NCBI GenBank assembly: GCA_002433335.1 | Contig: DJHY01000132.1 | Span: 1 to 12,366, forward strand | Direction of reading: 5' to 3' | DNA from: Rhodospirillaceae bacterium UBA6608 | GTDB lineage: Bacteria; Pseudomonadota; Alphaproteobacteria; Rhodospirillales_A; Casp-alpha2 | DNA length: 12,366 nt | Shown: piece by piece, positions 1-7,740 of the stretch | How positions within the stretch are numbered: the first letter of the stretch is position 1 | How the letters are laid out: each line of letters opens with the position of its first letter | Notes under the pieces: model-generated | Database searches by the model: none | The model's input: the letters and a program-made list of their open reading frames with translations, nothing else | Told to the model about the DNA's origin: nothing | Translations under genes and position numbers: made by a program

Positions 1-357
1 ATCCTGATCGAGAACTATGCCGGGCGCTTCCCGCTGTGGCTGGCCCCGCATCAGGTCACGATCGCGACCATCACCAACGCCGCCGACGATTACGCCGCCG
101 AAGTCGCCAAGGCTTGCCGCGCCGCGGGCCTGCGGGTCGAAACGGACCTGCGCAACGAAAAGATCAACTACAAGATCCGCGAACACAGCCACGCCAAGGT
201 CCCGGTAATCATGGTCGTCGGGGCCAAGGAAGCCGAAGCCGGAACCGTCGCCCTGCGCCGTTTGGGCGGTAAGGATCAAGAAATCCTTGCGCTTAAAGAC
301 GCGATAGATACATTAATGGCGGAAGCGGCGGGGCCGTTGGGCGCCGGGGCAGGCTGA
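1..357 (+). CDS. thrS: Threonine--tRNA ligase, C-terminal fragment (5' end outside window)
   Basis: Threonyl-tRNA synthetase charges tRNA-Thr with threonine in the cytoplasm. Only the last 118 codons are here, open at the left edge and ending in TGA followed at once by a TAA. The visible part is the anticodon-binding domain of class II synthetases. [10 protein letters not shown] begins the domain, [20 protein letters not shown] is the conserved core, and [14 protein letters not shown] followed by [10 protein letters not shown] matches the family's C-terminal strand region. The short Gly/Ala-rich tail is unremarkable. infC follows about 110 bp downstream on the same strand, a common thrS-infC order in bacteria. 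Identification is by recognised family motifs; the catalytic core cannot be checked from this window. Confidence 0.96.
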   Translation: MLIENYAGRFPLWLAPHQVTIATITNAADDYAAEVAKACRAAGLRVETDLRNEKINYKIREHSHAKVPVIMVVGAKEAEAGTVALRRLGGKDQEILALKDAIDTLMAEAAGPLGAGAG

Positions 358-456
358 TAAGGCCGCCCCACCAAAAATCACAATAATGGGGTAGCGTTCA
401 CGTTCCGCCGGGACGGGGGTATTTTCCGGAACCGAGCCCCCTTGTCGCAACCGATT

Positions 457-472
457 GAGGAGTAAGGCAATA
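457..472 (+). promoter_or_regulatory. Shine-Dalgarno and ATA start codon of infC
   Basis: GAGGAG at 457-462 is followed after 7 nt by ATA at 470-472, in frame with IF-3. This element decides the start. No ATG, GTG or TTG at a usable distance from this Shine-Dalgarno sequence is in frame; the TTG at 455 overlaps it. IF-3 is known to reject non-AUG starts, so this is read as an autoregulatory initiation site by analogy with E. coli infC (AUU). Confidence 0.7.
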
Positions 473-1009
473 GCACGCCGCCCCATGCAGCAGACGCCGC
501 CGTCCAAAGACGGCCCGCGCATTAATGATGATATTGACGTGGCGCAGGTGCGCCTCGTTGACGCCGACGGTGAAATGGTCGGCGTCCTTGCCACACGCGA
601 AGCCATTGAAATGGCGGCCGAGGTCGGTCTCGACCTGGTCGAGGTATCGCCCAACGCCGATCCGCCCGTGTGCAAGATTCTGGACTACGGCAAATTCAAG
701 TACGAAGCCCAGAAGAAAGCCAACGAAGCCCGTAAAAAGCAAAAGGTCATCGAGGTCAAAGAGATCAAGATGCGCCCGGGCATCGACGAGCACGATTACC
801 AGGTCAAGATGAAGGCCGTCCGCAAGTTCCTGGAAAACGGCGACAAGGTCAAATTGACCATTCGCTTCCGGGGCCGCGAAATGGCTCACCAGGACCTGGG
901 TATGAAGGTTTTGGACCGCGTTCGCCAGGAAGTGGACGAACAGGCCAAGGTCGAACAGTTCCCCAAGACCGAAGGCCGCCTGATGACCATGGTTATCGCA
1001 CCCCGGTAA
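470..1009 (+). CDS. infC: Translation initiation factor IF-3 (ATA start)
   Basis: IF-3 binds the 30S subunit, prevents premature 50S joining and proofreads start-codon/initiator-tRNA pairing. From the ATA start the protein is 179 aa, normal for the family. The N-terminal domain spans about residues 14-83 (DGPRIND, then [21 protein letters not shown]). A lysine-rich linker covers about 80-100. The C-terminal domain is about 100-176 ([28 protein letters not shown], ending MTMVIAPR). GAGGAG at 457-462 lies 7 nt before ATA at 470, ideal spacing. The ATG at 485 has no Shine-Dalgarno sequence in front, and TTG at 455 would put the GAGGAG inside the gene. A poor start codon fits the known autoregulation of infC by IF-3 discriminating against non-AUG starts. 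If the ATA is wrong, ATG 485 is next best. rpmI and rplT do not follow in this window. Confidence 0.93.
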   Translation: MARRPMQQTPPSKDGPRINDDIDVAQVRLVDADGEMVGVLATREAIEMAAEVGLDLVEVSPNADPPVCKILDYGKFKYEAQKKANEARKKQKVIEVKEIKMRPGIDEHDYQVKMKAVRKFLENGDKVKLTIRFRGREMAHQDLGMKVLDRVRQEVDEQAKVEQFPKTEGRLMTMVIAPR

Positions 1010-1036
1010 TCATCGGCAGGCGGGAAGGAACGGCGC

Positions 1037-1519
1037 ATGCTGTCCTTCTTTTTCTACGGAACCTTGATAGACCCGGATATACGGGCCGCCGTTCTCGGCG
1101 GCCCGTCGCCATTTGCGCAGCCCGCCACGCTTTCCGGTTTCCGCCGCGCTCCTGTCGCCGGGCGGGATTATCCGGGTATCACACCCGCATCAGGGCATTT
1201 GGTCGATGGCTTGCTAGCGACTGGCATAAGCCCATTCATGGCCGCCCGGATGTCATGGTACGAAGGCGACGAATACCAACCGGCTTCACGCACCATCATT
1301 ACCGATGACGGCCAACAGCAATCCACCTGGGTCTACGTTCCGCGCCCGACTGTGCGCTTGGCGACCGGCGAGTGGTCGCTGACCGATTGGCAACACCGTC
1401 GCAAACGCGCAGCCCTGGGCTGGATTTCCGCCACCATGCACCACCAGCCCAAATCCGACCTGGACCGTTCGGTCCGCCAATGGCGGCACCGCGACCGCCG
1501 CCCGACCCAGGCCCTCTAA
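1037..1519 (+). CDS. Gamma-glutamylcyclotransferase-fold (AIG2-like) protein
   Basis: A 160-aa protein of the AIG2/gamma-glutamylcyclotransferase-like superfamily. Members act on gamma-glutamyl amines or peptides, or have unknown substrates; the substrate here cannot be told. The N-terminal strand FFFYGTL (about residues 4-10) is the family's substrate-loop signature. WYEGDEY (74-80) holds the expected catalytic glutamate, probably Glu76, with the usual following Tyr. About residues 135-160 are a basic tail with no recognised motif. The ATG is preceded by GGAAGGA with good spacing. It begins 27 bp after the infC stop, so the two are probably co-transcribed, and a strong terminator follows. 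No signal peptide or membrane segment is seen. Confidence 0.85.
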   Translation: MLSFFFYGTLIDPDIRAAVLGGPSPFAQPATLSGFRRAPVAGRDYPGITPASGHLVDGLLATGISPFMAARMSWYEGDEYQPASRTIITDDGQQQSTWVYVPRPTVRLATGEWSLTDWQHRRKRAALGWISATMHHQPKSDLDRSVRQWRHRDRRPTQAL

Positions 1520-1585
1520 CAGCCGCGCGCCCCAACGGCATGGCCGCCATCGCCTGAAGGCGCCCGGCATCGTCAATCCAAACAA

Positions 1586-1627
1586 AAGCCCGTCCCGATT
1601 TATCGTCGGGACGGGCTTCGCTTTTTT
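1586..1627 (+). terminator. Rho-independent terminator, probably bidirectional
   Basis: A perfect 13-bp stem (AAGCCCGTCCCGA at 1586-1598 with its complement at 1606-1618) and a 7-nt loop are followed by CGC and six T residues (1622-1627). On the opposite strand the same stem runs into TTTTGTTT. It lies between the convergent AIG2-like gene (+) and the methylmalonyl-CoA mutase gene (-), so it can end both transcripts. Confidence 0.92.
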
Positions 1628-1679
1628 GATTCCTGGCCTGTGTTCGTGCCGAATTCGGCCCTCGTATCTCGGAATGATC

Positions 1680-3839
<2,160 letters not shown>

Positions 3840-3883
3840 TCCATGGTCTGCTGGCCGAATTCCCCCCTTCGGCGTTCGACCGG

Positions 3884-3889
3884 ATTATA
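3884..3889 (-). promoter_or_regulatory. Candidate -10 element for the methylmalonyl-CoA mutase gene
   Basis: A perfect TATAAT is read on the minus strand (ATTATA on the plus strand), about 45 bp before the GTG start, which would give a 5' leader of roughly 37 nt. I see no convincing TTGACA-like -35 at 16-18 bp, so the promoter may depend on an activator or have a degenerate -35. Confidence 0.4.
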
Positions 3890-3958
3890 CCCAGCCCGGC
3901 CCCCGGCTGAGGATTTTTTTATCGATCCGGGGCAGAAATCGGCGGATTTCCGCGATGC

Positions 3959-3967
3959 TGTGGATAA
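3959..3967 (-). promoter_or_regulatory. DnaA box 1 upstream of gcrA
   Basis: TGTGGATAA on the plus strand is the exact complement of the consensus 9-mer TTATCCACA. It lies about 50 bp upstream of the putative gcrA -35. An identical box starts 22 bp downstream in the same orientation. It is in the divergent region between the mutase gene and gcrA. Confidence 0.72.
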
Positions 3968-3980
3968 CCACTACATCTAT

Positions 3981-3989
3981 TGTGGATAA
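3981..3989 (-). promoter_or_regulatory. DnaA box 2 upstream of gcrA
   Basis: A second perfect match to the DnaA 9-mer, same orientation, 22 bp (about two helical turns) from the first. It ends 19 bp before the TTGACG of the proposed gcrA promoter, a usual place for an activator. In Caulobacter DnaA activates gcrA transcription, which supports function here by analogy. Confidence 0.72.
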
Positions 3990-4008
3990 CTATATGTGGT
4001 GGGAGCGG

Positions 4009-4037
4009 TTGACGATTTGGCGAAATCTTGTAATCAT
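4009..4037 (+). promoter_or_regulatory. Putative sigma70 promoter of gcrA
   Basis: TTGACG (4009-4014), a 17-bp spacer, then AATCAT (4032-4037). The -35 is close to consensus and the -10 matches four of six. Transcription would start near 4044, leaving a leader of about 125 nt that contains a small hairpin, GGGGC/GCCCC (4081-4096). No GANTC methylation site and no TTAA-N7-TTAA CtrA site is seen between 3840 and 4169, unlike the Caulobacter arrangement. TATAGG near 4111 could be a second, weaker -10. Confidence 0.45.
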
Positions 4038-4169
4038 ATGCCCCGTTCCGGCCCGGTTTTTGGCCGTTTCCGGGGCTCTCGGGGCTGTTTTGCCCCACCC
4101 CATGTACAGATATAGGGTATCGGCGGCGGTATTTCCGCATTGCCGACGTGAGGAGAGGCAAGGGTAACA

Positions 4170-4550
4170 ATGGATACAACGAACGAATGGACGCCCCAGC
4201 GGGTCAACGCCCTGATTGCCTTGTGGGATGAAGGCCTGCCGACCAGCGAAATCGGTCGCCGCCTTGGCATCACCAAAAACGCCGTGATCGGCAAGGTTCA
4301 TCGACTGGGTCTGGCCAAGCGCGGCTCCCCCATCAAGGACCGCCCGGAAAAGCCGGAAGTGAGCGTCAACCTGGTGACCATGGCCAAACTTCGCCCCGGC
4401 ATGTGCAGCTGGCCGGTAGGCGAGCCCGGCGACGCGGATTTCCATTTCTGCGGCGAAGAGTCCGTCGACGGCAAACCCTACTGCCGCGAACACTGCGCCA
4501 AGGCCTACATCAAGATCACCAAGGACGGCCGCAAGGTCGCCGCCGCCTGA
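4170..4550 (+). CDS. gcrA: GcrA cell-cycle regulator
   Basis: GcrA binds DNA and sigma70-RNA polymerase and activates cell-cycle genes, in many species in response to CcrM methylation. The protein is 126 aa. The N-terminal DNA-binding domain holds WTPQRVNALIALWDEGLPTS (about 7-26) and the helix-turn-helix core ITKNAVIGKVHRLGLAKR (34-51), a GcrA hallmark. The C-terminal sigma-contacting module (about 77-113) has the conserved Cys79-Ser-Trp-Pro, FHFCG (Cys94) and PYCREH (Cys105, His108), which may form a metal site. The linker is short, so the whole is well below the 173 aa of the Caulobacter protein. GAGGAGAGG about 4150-4158 precedes the ATG. The gene is flanked by its own promoter region and a downstream inverted repeat, so it is probably monocistronic. 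Confidence 0.95.
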   Translation: MDTTNEWTPQRVNALIALWDEGLPTSEIGRRLGITKNAVIGKVHRLGLAKRGSPIKDRPEKPEVSVNLVTMAKLRPGMCSWPVGEPGDADFHFCGEESVDGKPYCREHCAKAYIKITKDGRKVAAA

Positions 4551-4613
4551 CGCCTTTTCGGCGCGCCCGCACCAACCGGTGGCCACGTCGGATGGCCGCG
4601 GACGACGCGCCCC

Positions 4614-4659
4614 GCCGCCTGCCCGAACTTTCCCCATCTTGAATTTTCGGGCGGGCGGC
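4614..4659 (+). terminator. Long inverted repeat downstream of gcrA
   Basis: GCCGCCTGCCCGAA (4614-4627) pairs with 4646-4659 over 14 bp, one pair being G-U, around an 18-nt loop. It starts 63 bp after the gcrA stop. There is no T-run after the stem, so it may be a Rho-dependent end, an mRNA-stabilising hairpin or a protein site. The right arm lies inside the spacer of the next promoter. Confidence 0.45.
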
Positions 4660-4666
4660 CTATCAT
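4639..4666 (+). promoter_or_regulatory. Putative sigma70 promoter for the ACT-domain gene
   Basis: TTGAAT (4639-4644), 16 bp, TATCAT (4661-4666): four of six and five of six matches to consensus. Transcription would start near 4673, next to an ATG at 4674. It is the best sigma70-type match in the 264-bp gap between gcrA and the ACT gene. Confidence 0.5.
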
Positions 4667-4673
4667 CTTCCCC

Positions 4674-4751
4674 ATGAAGCGTTCATCGACCCTTTGGTTG
4701 GCTCAGGGCATGCCCCTAGCCGTCCGGCGAATTATCGACCCGGCCTCGTAA
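4674..4751 (+). CDS. Possible leaderless 25-codon leader peptide
   Basis: ATG at 4674 opens a 25-codon frame (beginning MKRSSTLWLAQG, ending RRIIDPAS) that stops with TAA at 4749-4751. No Shine-Dalgarno sequence precedes it, but the predicted transcription start falls at or one base before the ATG, so it could be read as a leaderless message. The stop codon is in the loop of the following hairpin. I see no run of one regulatory amino acid, so a classical attenuator is not shown. It may be a chance ORF. Confidence 0.22.
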   Translation: MKRSSTLWLAQGMPLAVRRIIDPAS

Positions 4752-4763
4752 TCGAGGACCGGG
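4739..4763 (+). promoter_or_regulatory. Hairpin in the ACT gene leader
   Basis: CCCGGCCTCG (4739-4748) pairs with 4753-4763 around a TAAT loop, 10 bp with one bulged A at 4758. It is followed by CCTTATCC, not a T-run, so it is not a standard terminator. It lies 52 nt before the ACT gene start. An imperfect palindrome centred on GGGCATGCCC (4706-4715) lies just upstream. Confidence 0.45.
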
Positions 4764-4814
4764 CCTTATCCGTTTCGCCGTGACCGGCTGTTCCCATCGC
4801 CAAAGGACGTTTCG

Positions 4815-5159
4815 ATGCAATCGCAAGACCGCGGGCATGCTGCCCCGTATTCACCTGTTTCCGCCCCTGCTTTTTCCGCATCAACCGATGCAAGTTCCTA
4901 TTCAACCGACGCAGGTCGGATCGTGCAGAGCTTTACCGTTCAGGCCATGGCCGACCCGGGCAGCCTGCCTCGTGTTTTGGAAGTATTCGCCAAACGGGGC
5001 TTGGTTCCCTGCTATGTCCAAGCCGTCCACCCCGAACCGTCGGGCGGCTTGGCCATCGACCTGCACCTGGCGGATGCAACGACGGAAGACGCGCGCCTCA
5101 TCGCCCAGGAACTGCGCCGTCAGTTCTGCGTCGAGACCGTATTTACCGCCCAACGATAA
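4815..5159 (+). CDS. Stand-alone ACT-domain protein, IlvM-like
   Basis: A 114-aa protein with one ACT domain at about residues 37-112. The stretch FTVQAMADPGSLPRVLEVFAKRGLVP has the beta-alpha layout and the glycine/arginine positions of acetolactate synthase small subunits of the IlvM type, which bind branched-chain amino acids and tune the large subunit. No large subunit is nearby, so a free regulatory role is equally possible. Residues 1-36 are low-complexity, rich in Ser, Ala and Tyr, and unlike IlvM. The ATG has AAAGGA 8 nt upstream. If translation began later, the odd N-terminus would vanish, but no start with a better ribosome site is seen. The Nudix gene follows after 48 bp, suggesting an operon. 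The ACT fold is fairly sure; the biochemical role is not. Confidence 0.75.
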   Translation: MQSQDRGHAAPYSPVSAPAFSASTDASSYSTDAGRIVQSFTVQAMADPGSLPRVLEVFAKRGLVPCYVQAVHPEPSGGLAIDLHLADATTEDARLIAQELRRQFCVETVFTAQR

Positions 5160-5207
5160 CCGGGGCCTTGCCGGCTCCGCTGCGAATTCAACCAACGGAG
5201 AGGCCGC

Positions 5208-6062
5208 GTGAGCTATCTGGACCGCATCAACGCCATCAGGAATTTCGACCCCGCCGCTTATTTGCCGTTCATGGTGGCGGACCGCCGGGTCGGCCTGATC
5301 CGTCGCGATTTCGTTGTGAACCTGGGCGACTACGGCGACGTGCTGCAGATCAACGACGACGCCGTCTCGATGAACCCCGATCTTGTCGACCCCGCAGCAC
5401 GGACGGCGGCGATGGCGCCCGTTCTAGACGACATGCGCGTCCGGGGGCTGGTGTCCGGCTGGCGGAACGAACCCTATGCCGTGAACGAACGCTGGGGCAC
5501 AGCCCCCCTGTTTCAGATGGAGCGCGCCGCCGTGCCCCTATTCGGGGTCGAAGGCTACGGCGTACACGTCAACGGCTTCGTCCGCGACGGCGACAGCCTG
5601 AAGATGTGGATCGGCAAACGGTCGCTGACCAAGCCGACCGCGCCCGGCAAGCTGGACCAGATCGTGGCCGGGGGCCTTCCCGCCGGGATGGGCGTGATGG
5701 ACAACCTGGTCAAGGAATGCGGCGAGGAAGCGGACATTCCCGAAGCCGTCGCCCGAAAGGCTTGGCCGGTCAGCTCCATTTCCTATTGTACCGAGCGGGC
5801 CGAGGGCCTGCGCCGCGACGTTCTGTTCAATTACGATCTTGAGCTTCCGGCCGATTTCCAACCCCGCAATACCGATGGGGAAATCGAGGAATTCTACCTC
5901 TGGTCCATCGAAGAAGTGATGGAACGGGTGCAGCAGACCGACGACTTCAAATTCAATTGCGGCGTCATCGTCATAGATTTTTTGATCCGCCGGGGGTTTA
6001 TCGGGCCCGACCATGCCGACTATGTTGAGATTCAGCGCGGCATGCATACGGGCCGGAGCTGA
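5208..6062 (+). CDS. DUF4743 Nudix hydrolase
   Basis: A 284-aa protein of the DUF4743-Nudix type, as in the fungal and plant relatives (yeast YJR142W, plant NUDT20/24, Schizosaccharomyces Tnr3 C-terminus) that hydrolyse thiamine diphosphate, especially damaged oxo- and oxy-forms. The N-terminal DUF4743 region is about residues 8-115. The Nudix fold follows, with GVHVNGFV and WIGKRSLTKPTAPGKLDQIVAGG before the box. The Nudix box is residues 155-177: Gly155-Gly156, Lys169-Glu170, Glu173-Glu174 are kept, while the usual box Glu at position 7 is Met and the Arg is Lys. I believe those changes are typical of this subfamily, so activity is likely. The start is GTG with GGAGAGG just upstream. YtoQ follows after 37 bp. 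The thiamine-diphosphate substrate is inferred from family only. Confidence 0.88.
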   Translation: MSYLDRINAIRNFDPAAYLPFMVADRRVGLIRRDFVVNLGDYGDVLQINDDAVSMNPDLVDPAARTAAMAPVLDDMRVRGLVSGWRNEPYAVNERWGTAPLFQMERAAVPLFGVEGYGVHVNGFVRDGDSLKMWIGKRSLTKPTAPGKLDQIVAGGLPAGMGVMDNLVKECGEEADIPEAVARKAWPVSSISYCTERAEGLRRDVLFNYDLELPADFQPRNTDGEIEEFYLWSIEEVMERVQQTDDFKFNCGVIVIDFLIRRGFIGPDHADYVEIQRGMHTGRS

Positions 6063-6099
6063 TAAGAACACGGAGAACCGGAAAGCGAGGAACAGGCCA

Positions 6100-6585
6100 G
6101 TGAGTGAGCACATGACCGACAACAGCCAGGAAGCCATTTGGACCGTCTACCTGTCCGGCGAGATCCACACCGACTGGCGCGAGCAGATCGCCCAAGGCGC
6201 TGCTGACGCGGGCCTGCCCATCGAGTTCGTCAGCCCTGTCACCGACCATGCCGCCAGCGACGATTGCGGCGTCGCCATCCTGGGCGACGAGAGCGACAAT
6301 TTCTGGAAAGATCACAAGGGGGCGCGGGTCAACGCCATCCGCACCCGCACGCTGATGGAACGCGCCGACGTTGTTGTCGTCCGCTTCGGCGAGAAGTACA
6401 AACAATGGAACGCCGCGTTCGACGCCGGTTACGCCGCCGCCCTGGGCACGCCGATGATCACCCTGCATGATCCGTCGCTGACCCATGCCTTGAAAGAGGT
6501 CAATGGCGCGGCCCTGGCCACCGCCGAAACACCCGAACAAGTGGTTCGGCTGTTGAAATACACCATCACCGGCCAACTTAATTAA
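6100..6585 (+). CDS. YtoQ family protein
   Basis: A 161-aa homologue of Bacillus subtilis YtoQ, a family placed by fold near nucleoside 2-deoxyribosyltransferases; no reaction is established that I know of. The match is strong in YLSGEIHTDWRE (17-28), RTRTLMERADVVVVRFGEKYKQWNAAFDAGYAAALGTP (81-118) and the HALKEVN helix (129-135). There is no signal peptide or membrane span. GTG at 6100 is chosen because GAGGAA (6087-6092) lies 7 nt upstream; ATG at 6112 is the alternative. An open frame back to 6013 would overlap the Nudix gene and lacks support. The preceding gene is a Nudix hydrolase, so a nucleotide or cofactor clean-up role is a reasonable guess from context only. Confidence 0.92.
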   Translation: MSEHMTDNSQEAIWTVYLSGEIHTDWREQIAQGAADAGLPIEFVSPVTDHAASDDCGVAILGDESDNFWKDHKGARVNAIRTRTLMERADVVVVRFGEKYKQWNAAFDAGYAAALGTPMITLHDPSLTHALKEVNGAALATAETPEQVVRLLKYTITGQLN

Positions 6586-6664
6586 GGCCGGCCGAGAATC
6601 GGCTAAGGAAACGTCCGCCCCGCAACCCGCCCCATCCCGGGGCCCATGGAACCGGCATAAGACC

Positions 6665-7627
6665 TTGGACAAATCGCATTCCGCCCTGAACCGCCCGTCC
6701 CCCGACCTTTATCCCCGGATCGACCCGTTCGCCCACGGCTATCTGGATGTTTCCGGCGGGCACCGCATCTATTGGGAGCAATCGGGCAATCCCGAGGGCG
6801 TGCCCGTGATTTTCCTGCATGGCGGCCCCGGGGCCGGGACCAATCCGTCACATCGCCGTTTTTTCGATCCGGACCATTACCGCATCATCCTGTTCGATCA
6901 ACGCGGCTCGGGTAAATCGACGCCGTTCGGCAAGACCGAGGACAACACCACCCCGGACCTGATCGCAGACATGGAGTCCCTGCGCAAGCAACTGAACATC
7001 GACAGCTGGTTCGTATTCGGCGGATCCTGGGGCTCGACCCTGGCCCTCGCCTATGGCGTGACCCACCCGGACCACTGCAGGGGTTTCGCCCTGCGCGGCA
7101 TCTTCCTGGGCCGCAAGTCCGAGGTCGATTGGTTCCTCTACGGCATGCAACAGGTCTTCCCCGAATCCTGGCGGCGCTTTTCCGGCCACCTGCCCGAGGA
7201 CCAACGGGACGATATCCTGACCGCCTATCACAAGCTGCTACTCGACCCCGAACCCGAGGTTCATCGCCCAGCGGCAGAGATCTGGAGCCAATACGAAAGC
7301 GCCTGTTCGACCCTGTATCCGATCGAAGGCGGCGGCGGCTCTGGACGCGGGGCGCTGTCCCTGGCCCGCATGGAAGCCCATTATTTCGTCCACGACGTAT
7401 TCCTGCCGGACGACCACCTGCTGACCAACGTCGAAAAAATCCGCCACCTGCCTTGCGTGATCGTGCAGGGGCGCTACGACATGGTCTGCCCGATCGCCAC
7501 GGCGGACGAACTGGCCCGCGCCTGGCCCGAGGCGCAATACGTCATCATCCCCGACGCCGGCCATTCGGCCATGGAACCGGGCATTCGGTCGGCGCTGGTC
7601 AAGGCGATGGACGGATTCCGCCGCTGA
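6665..7627 (+). CDS. pip: Proline iminopeptidase
   Basis: An alpha/beta-hydrolase of peptidase family S33 that removes N-terminal proline from peptides; cytoplasmic. It is 320 aa, the usual length. The oxyanion motif HGGPG is at 52-56, FDQRGSGKS at 77-85, and the nucleophile elbow GGSWGS at 119-124 with Ser121. Asp272 (GRYDMVCP) and His300 (DAGHS) complete the triad. A helical cap lies between about 145 and 245. The N-terminal pattern LYPRIDPFAHGYLDVSGGHRIYWEQSGNP is diagnostic. The only usable start codon near the expected N-terminus is TTG at 6665, with no clear ribosome-binding site. It begins 79 bp after ytoQ on the same strand and may be the last gene of that run. Confidence 0.95.
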   Translation: MDKSHSALNRPSPDLYPRIDPFAHGYLDVSGGHRIYWEQSGNPEGVPVIFLHGGPGAGTNPSHRRFFDPDHYRIILFDQRGSGKSTPFGKTEDNTTPDLIADMESLRKQLNIDSWFVFGGSWGSTLALAYGVTHPDHCRGFALRGIFLGRKSEVDWFLYGMQQVFPESWRRFSGHLPEDQRDDILTAYHKLLLDPEPEVHRPAAEIWSQYESACSTLYPIEGGGGSGRGALSLARMEAHYFVHDVFLPDDHLLTNVEKIRHLPCVIVQGRYDMVCPIATADELARAWPEAQYVIIPDAGHSAMEPGIRSALVKAMDGFRR

Positions 7628-7657
7628 GCCTGCATTAGGGCTCCGATGCCTCACGAC

Positions 7658-7685
7658 TTGCATGATCGGCCCGATTTCGTAAGAT
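7658..7685 (+). promoter_or_regulatory. Putative promoter of the PagL-like gene
   Basis: TTGCAT (7658-7663), 16 bp, TAAGAT (7680-7685), three and four of six consensus matches. The leader contains a small hairpin CTTCCG/CGGAAG around TGTA (7703-7718) ahead of GGGGAAGG and the ATG at 7741. The 113-bp gap after pip supports a separate transcription start here. Confidence 0.35.
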
Positions 7686-7740
7686 GCTGGCCGAACGGGG
7701 GGCTTCCGTGTACGGAAGTCGATATCGGGGAAGGTCTAAG

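Noticed and set aside
361..469. Possible terminator or riboswitch between thrS and infC.
   Set aside because: Only short GC-rich pairings are visible and no T-run; nothing matching a known leader could be defended.
3892..3919. Short stem CAGCC/GGCTG followed by seven T residues on the plus strand, like a terminator.
   Set aside because: The stem is only 5 bp with a spacer before the T-run, and no plus-strand gene ends there. It could stop antisense transcription but is not supported.
3959..3989. DnaA boxes as part of a replication origin.
   Set aside because: Only two boxes, no AT-rich unwinding region, and no origin-linked genes such as hemE, parAB or dnaA nearby. A promoter role at gcrA is more likely.
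3990..4637. Minus-strand frame of 215 codons covering gcrA and its leader.
   Set aside because: Antisense to gcrA, which is clearly real; no motif in the translated product.
6013..6099. Longer YtoQ starting at ATG 6013.
   Set aside because: It overlaps the Nudix gene by 50 bp, the added residues are not conserved in YtoQ, and GTG 6100 has a good Shine-Dalgarno sequence.
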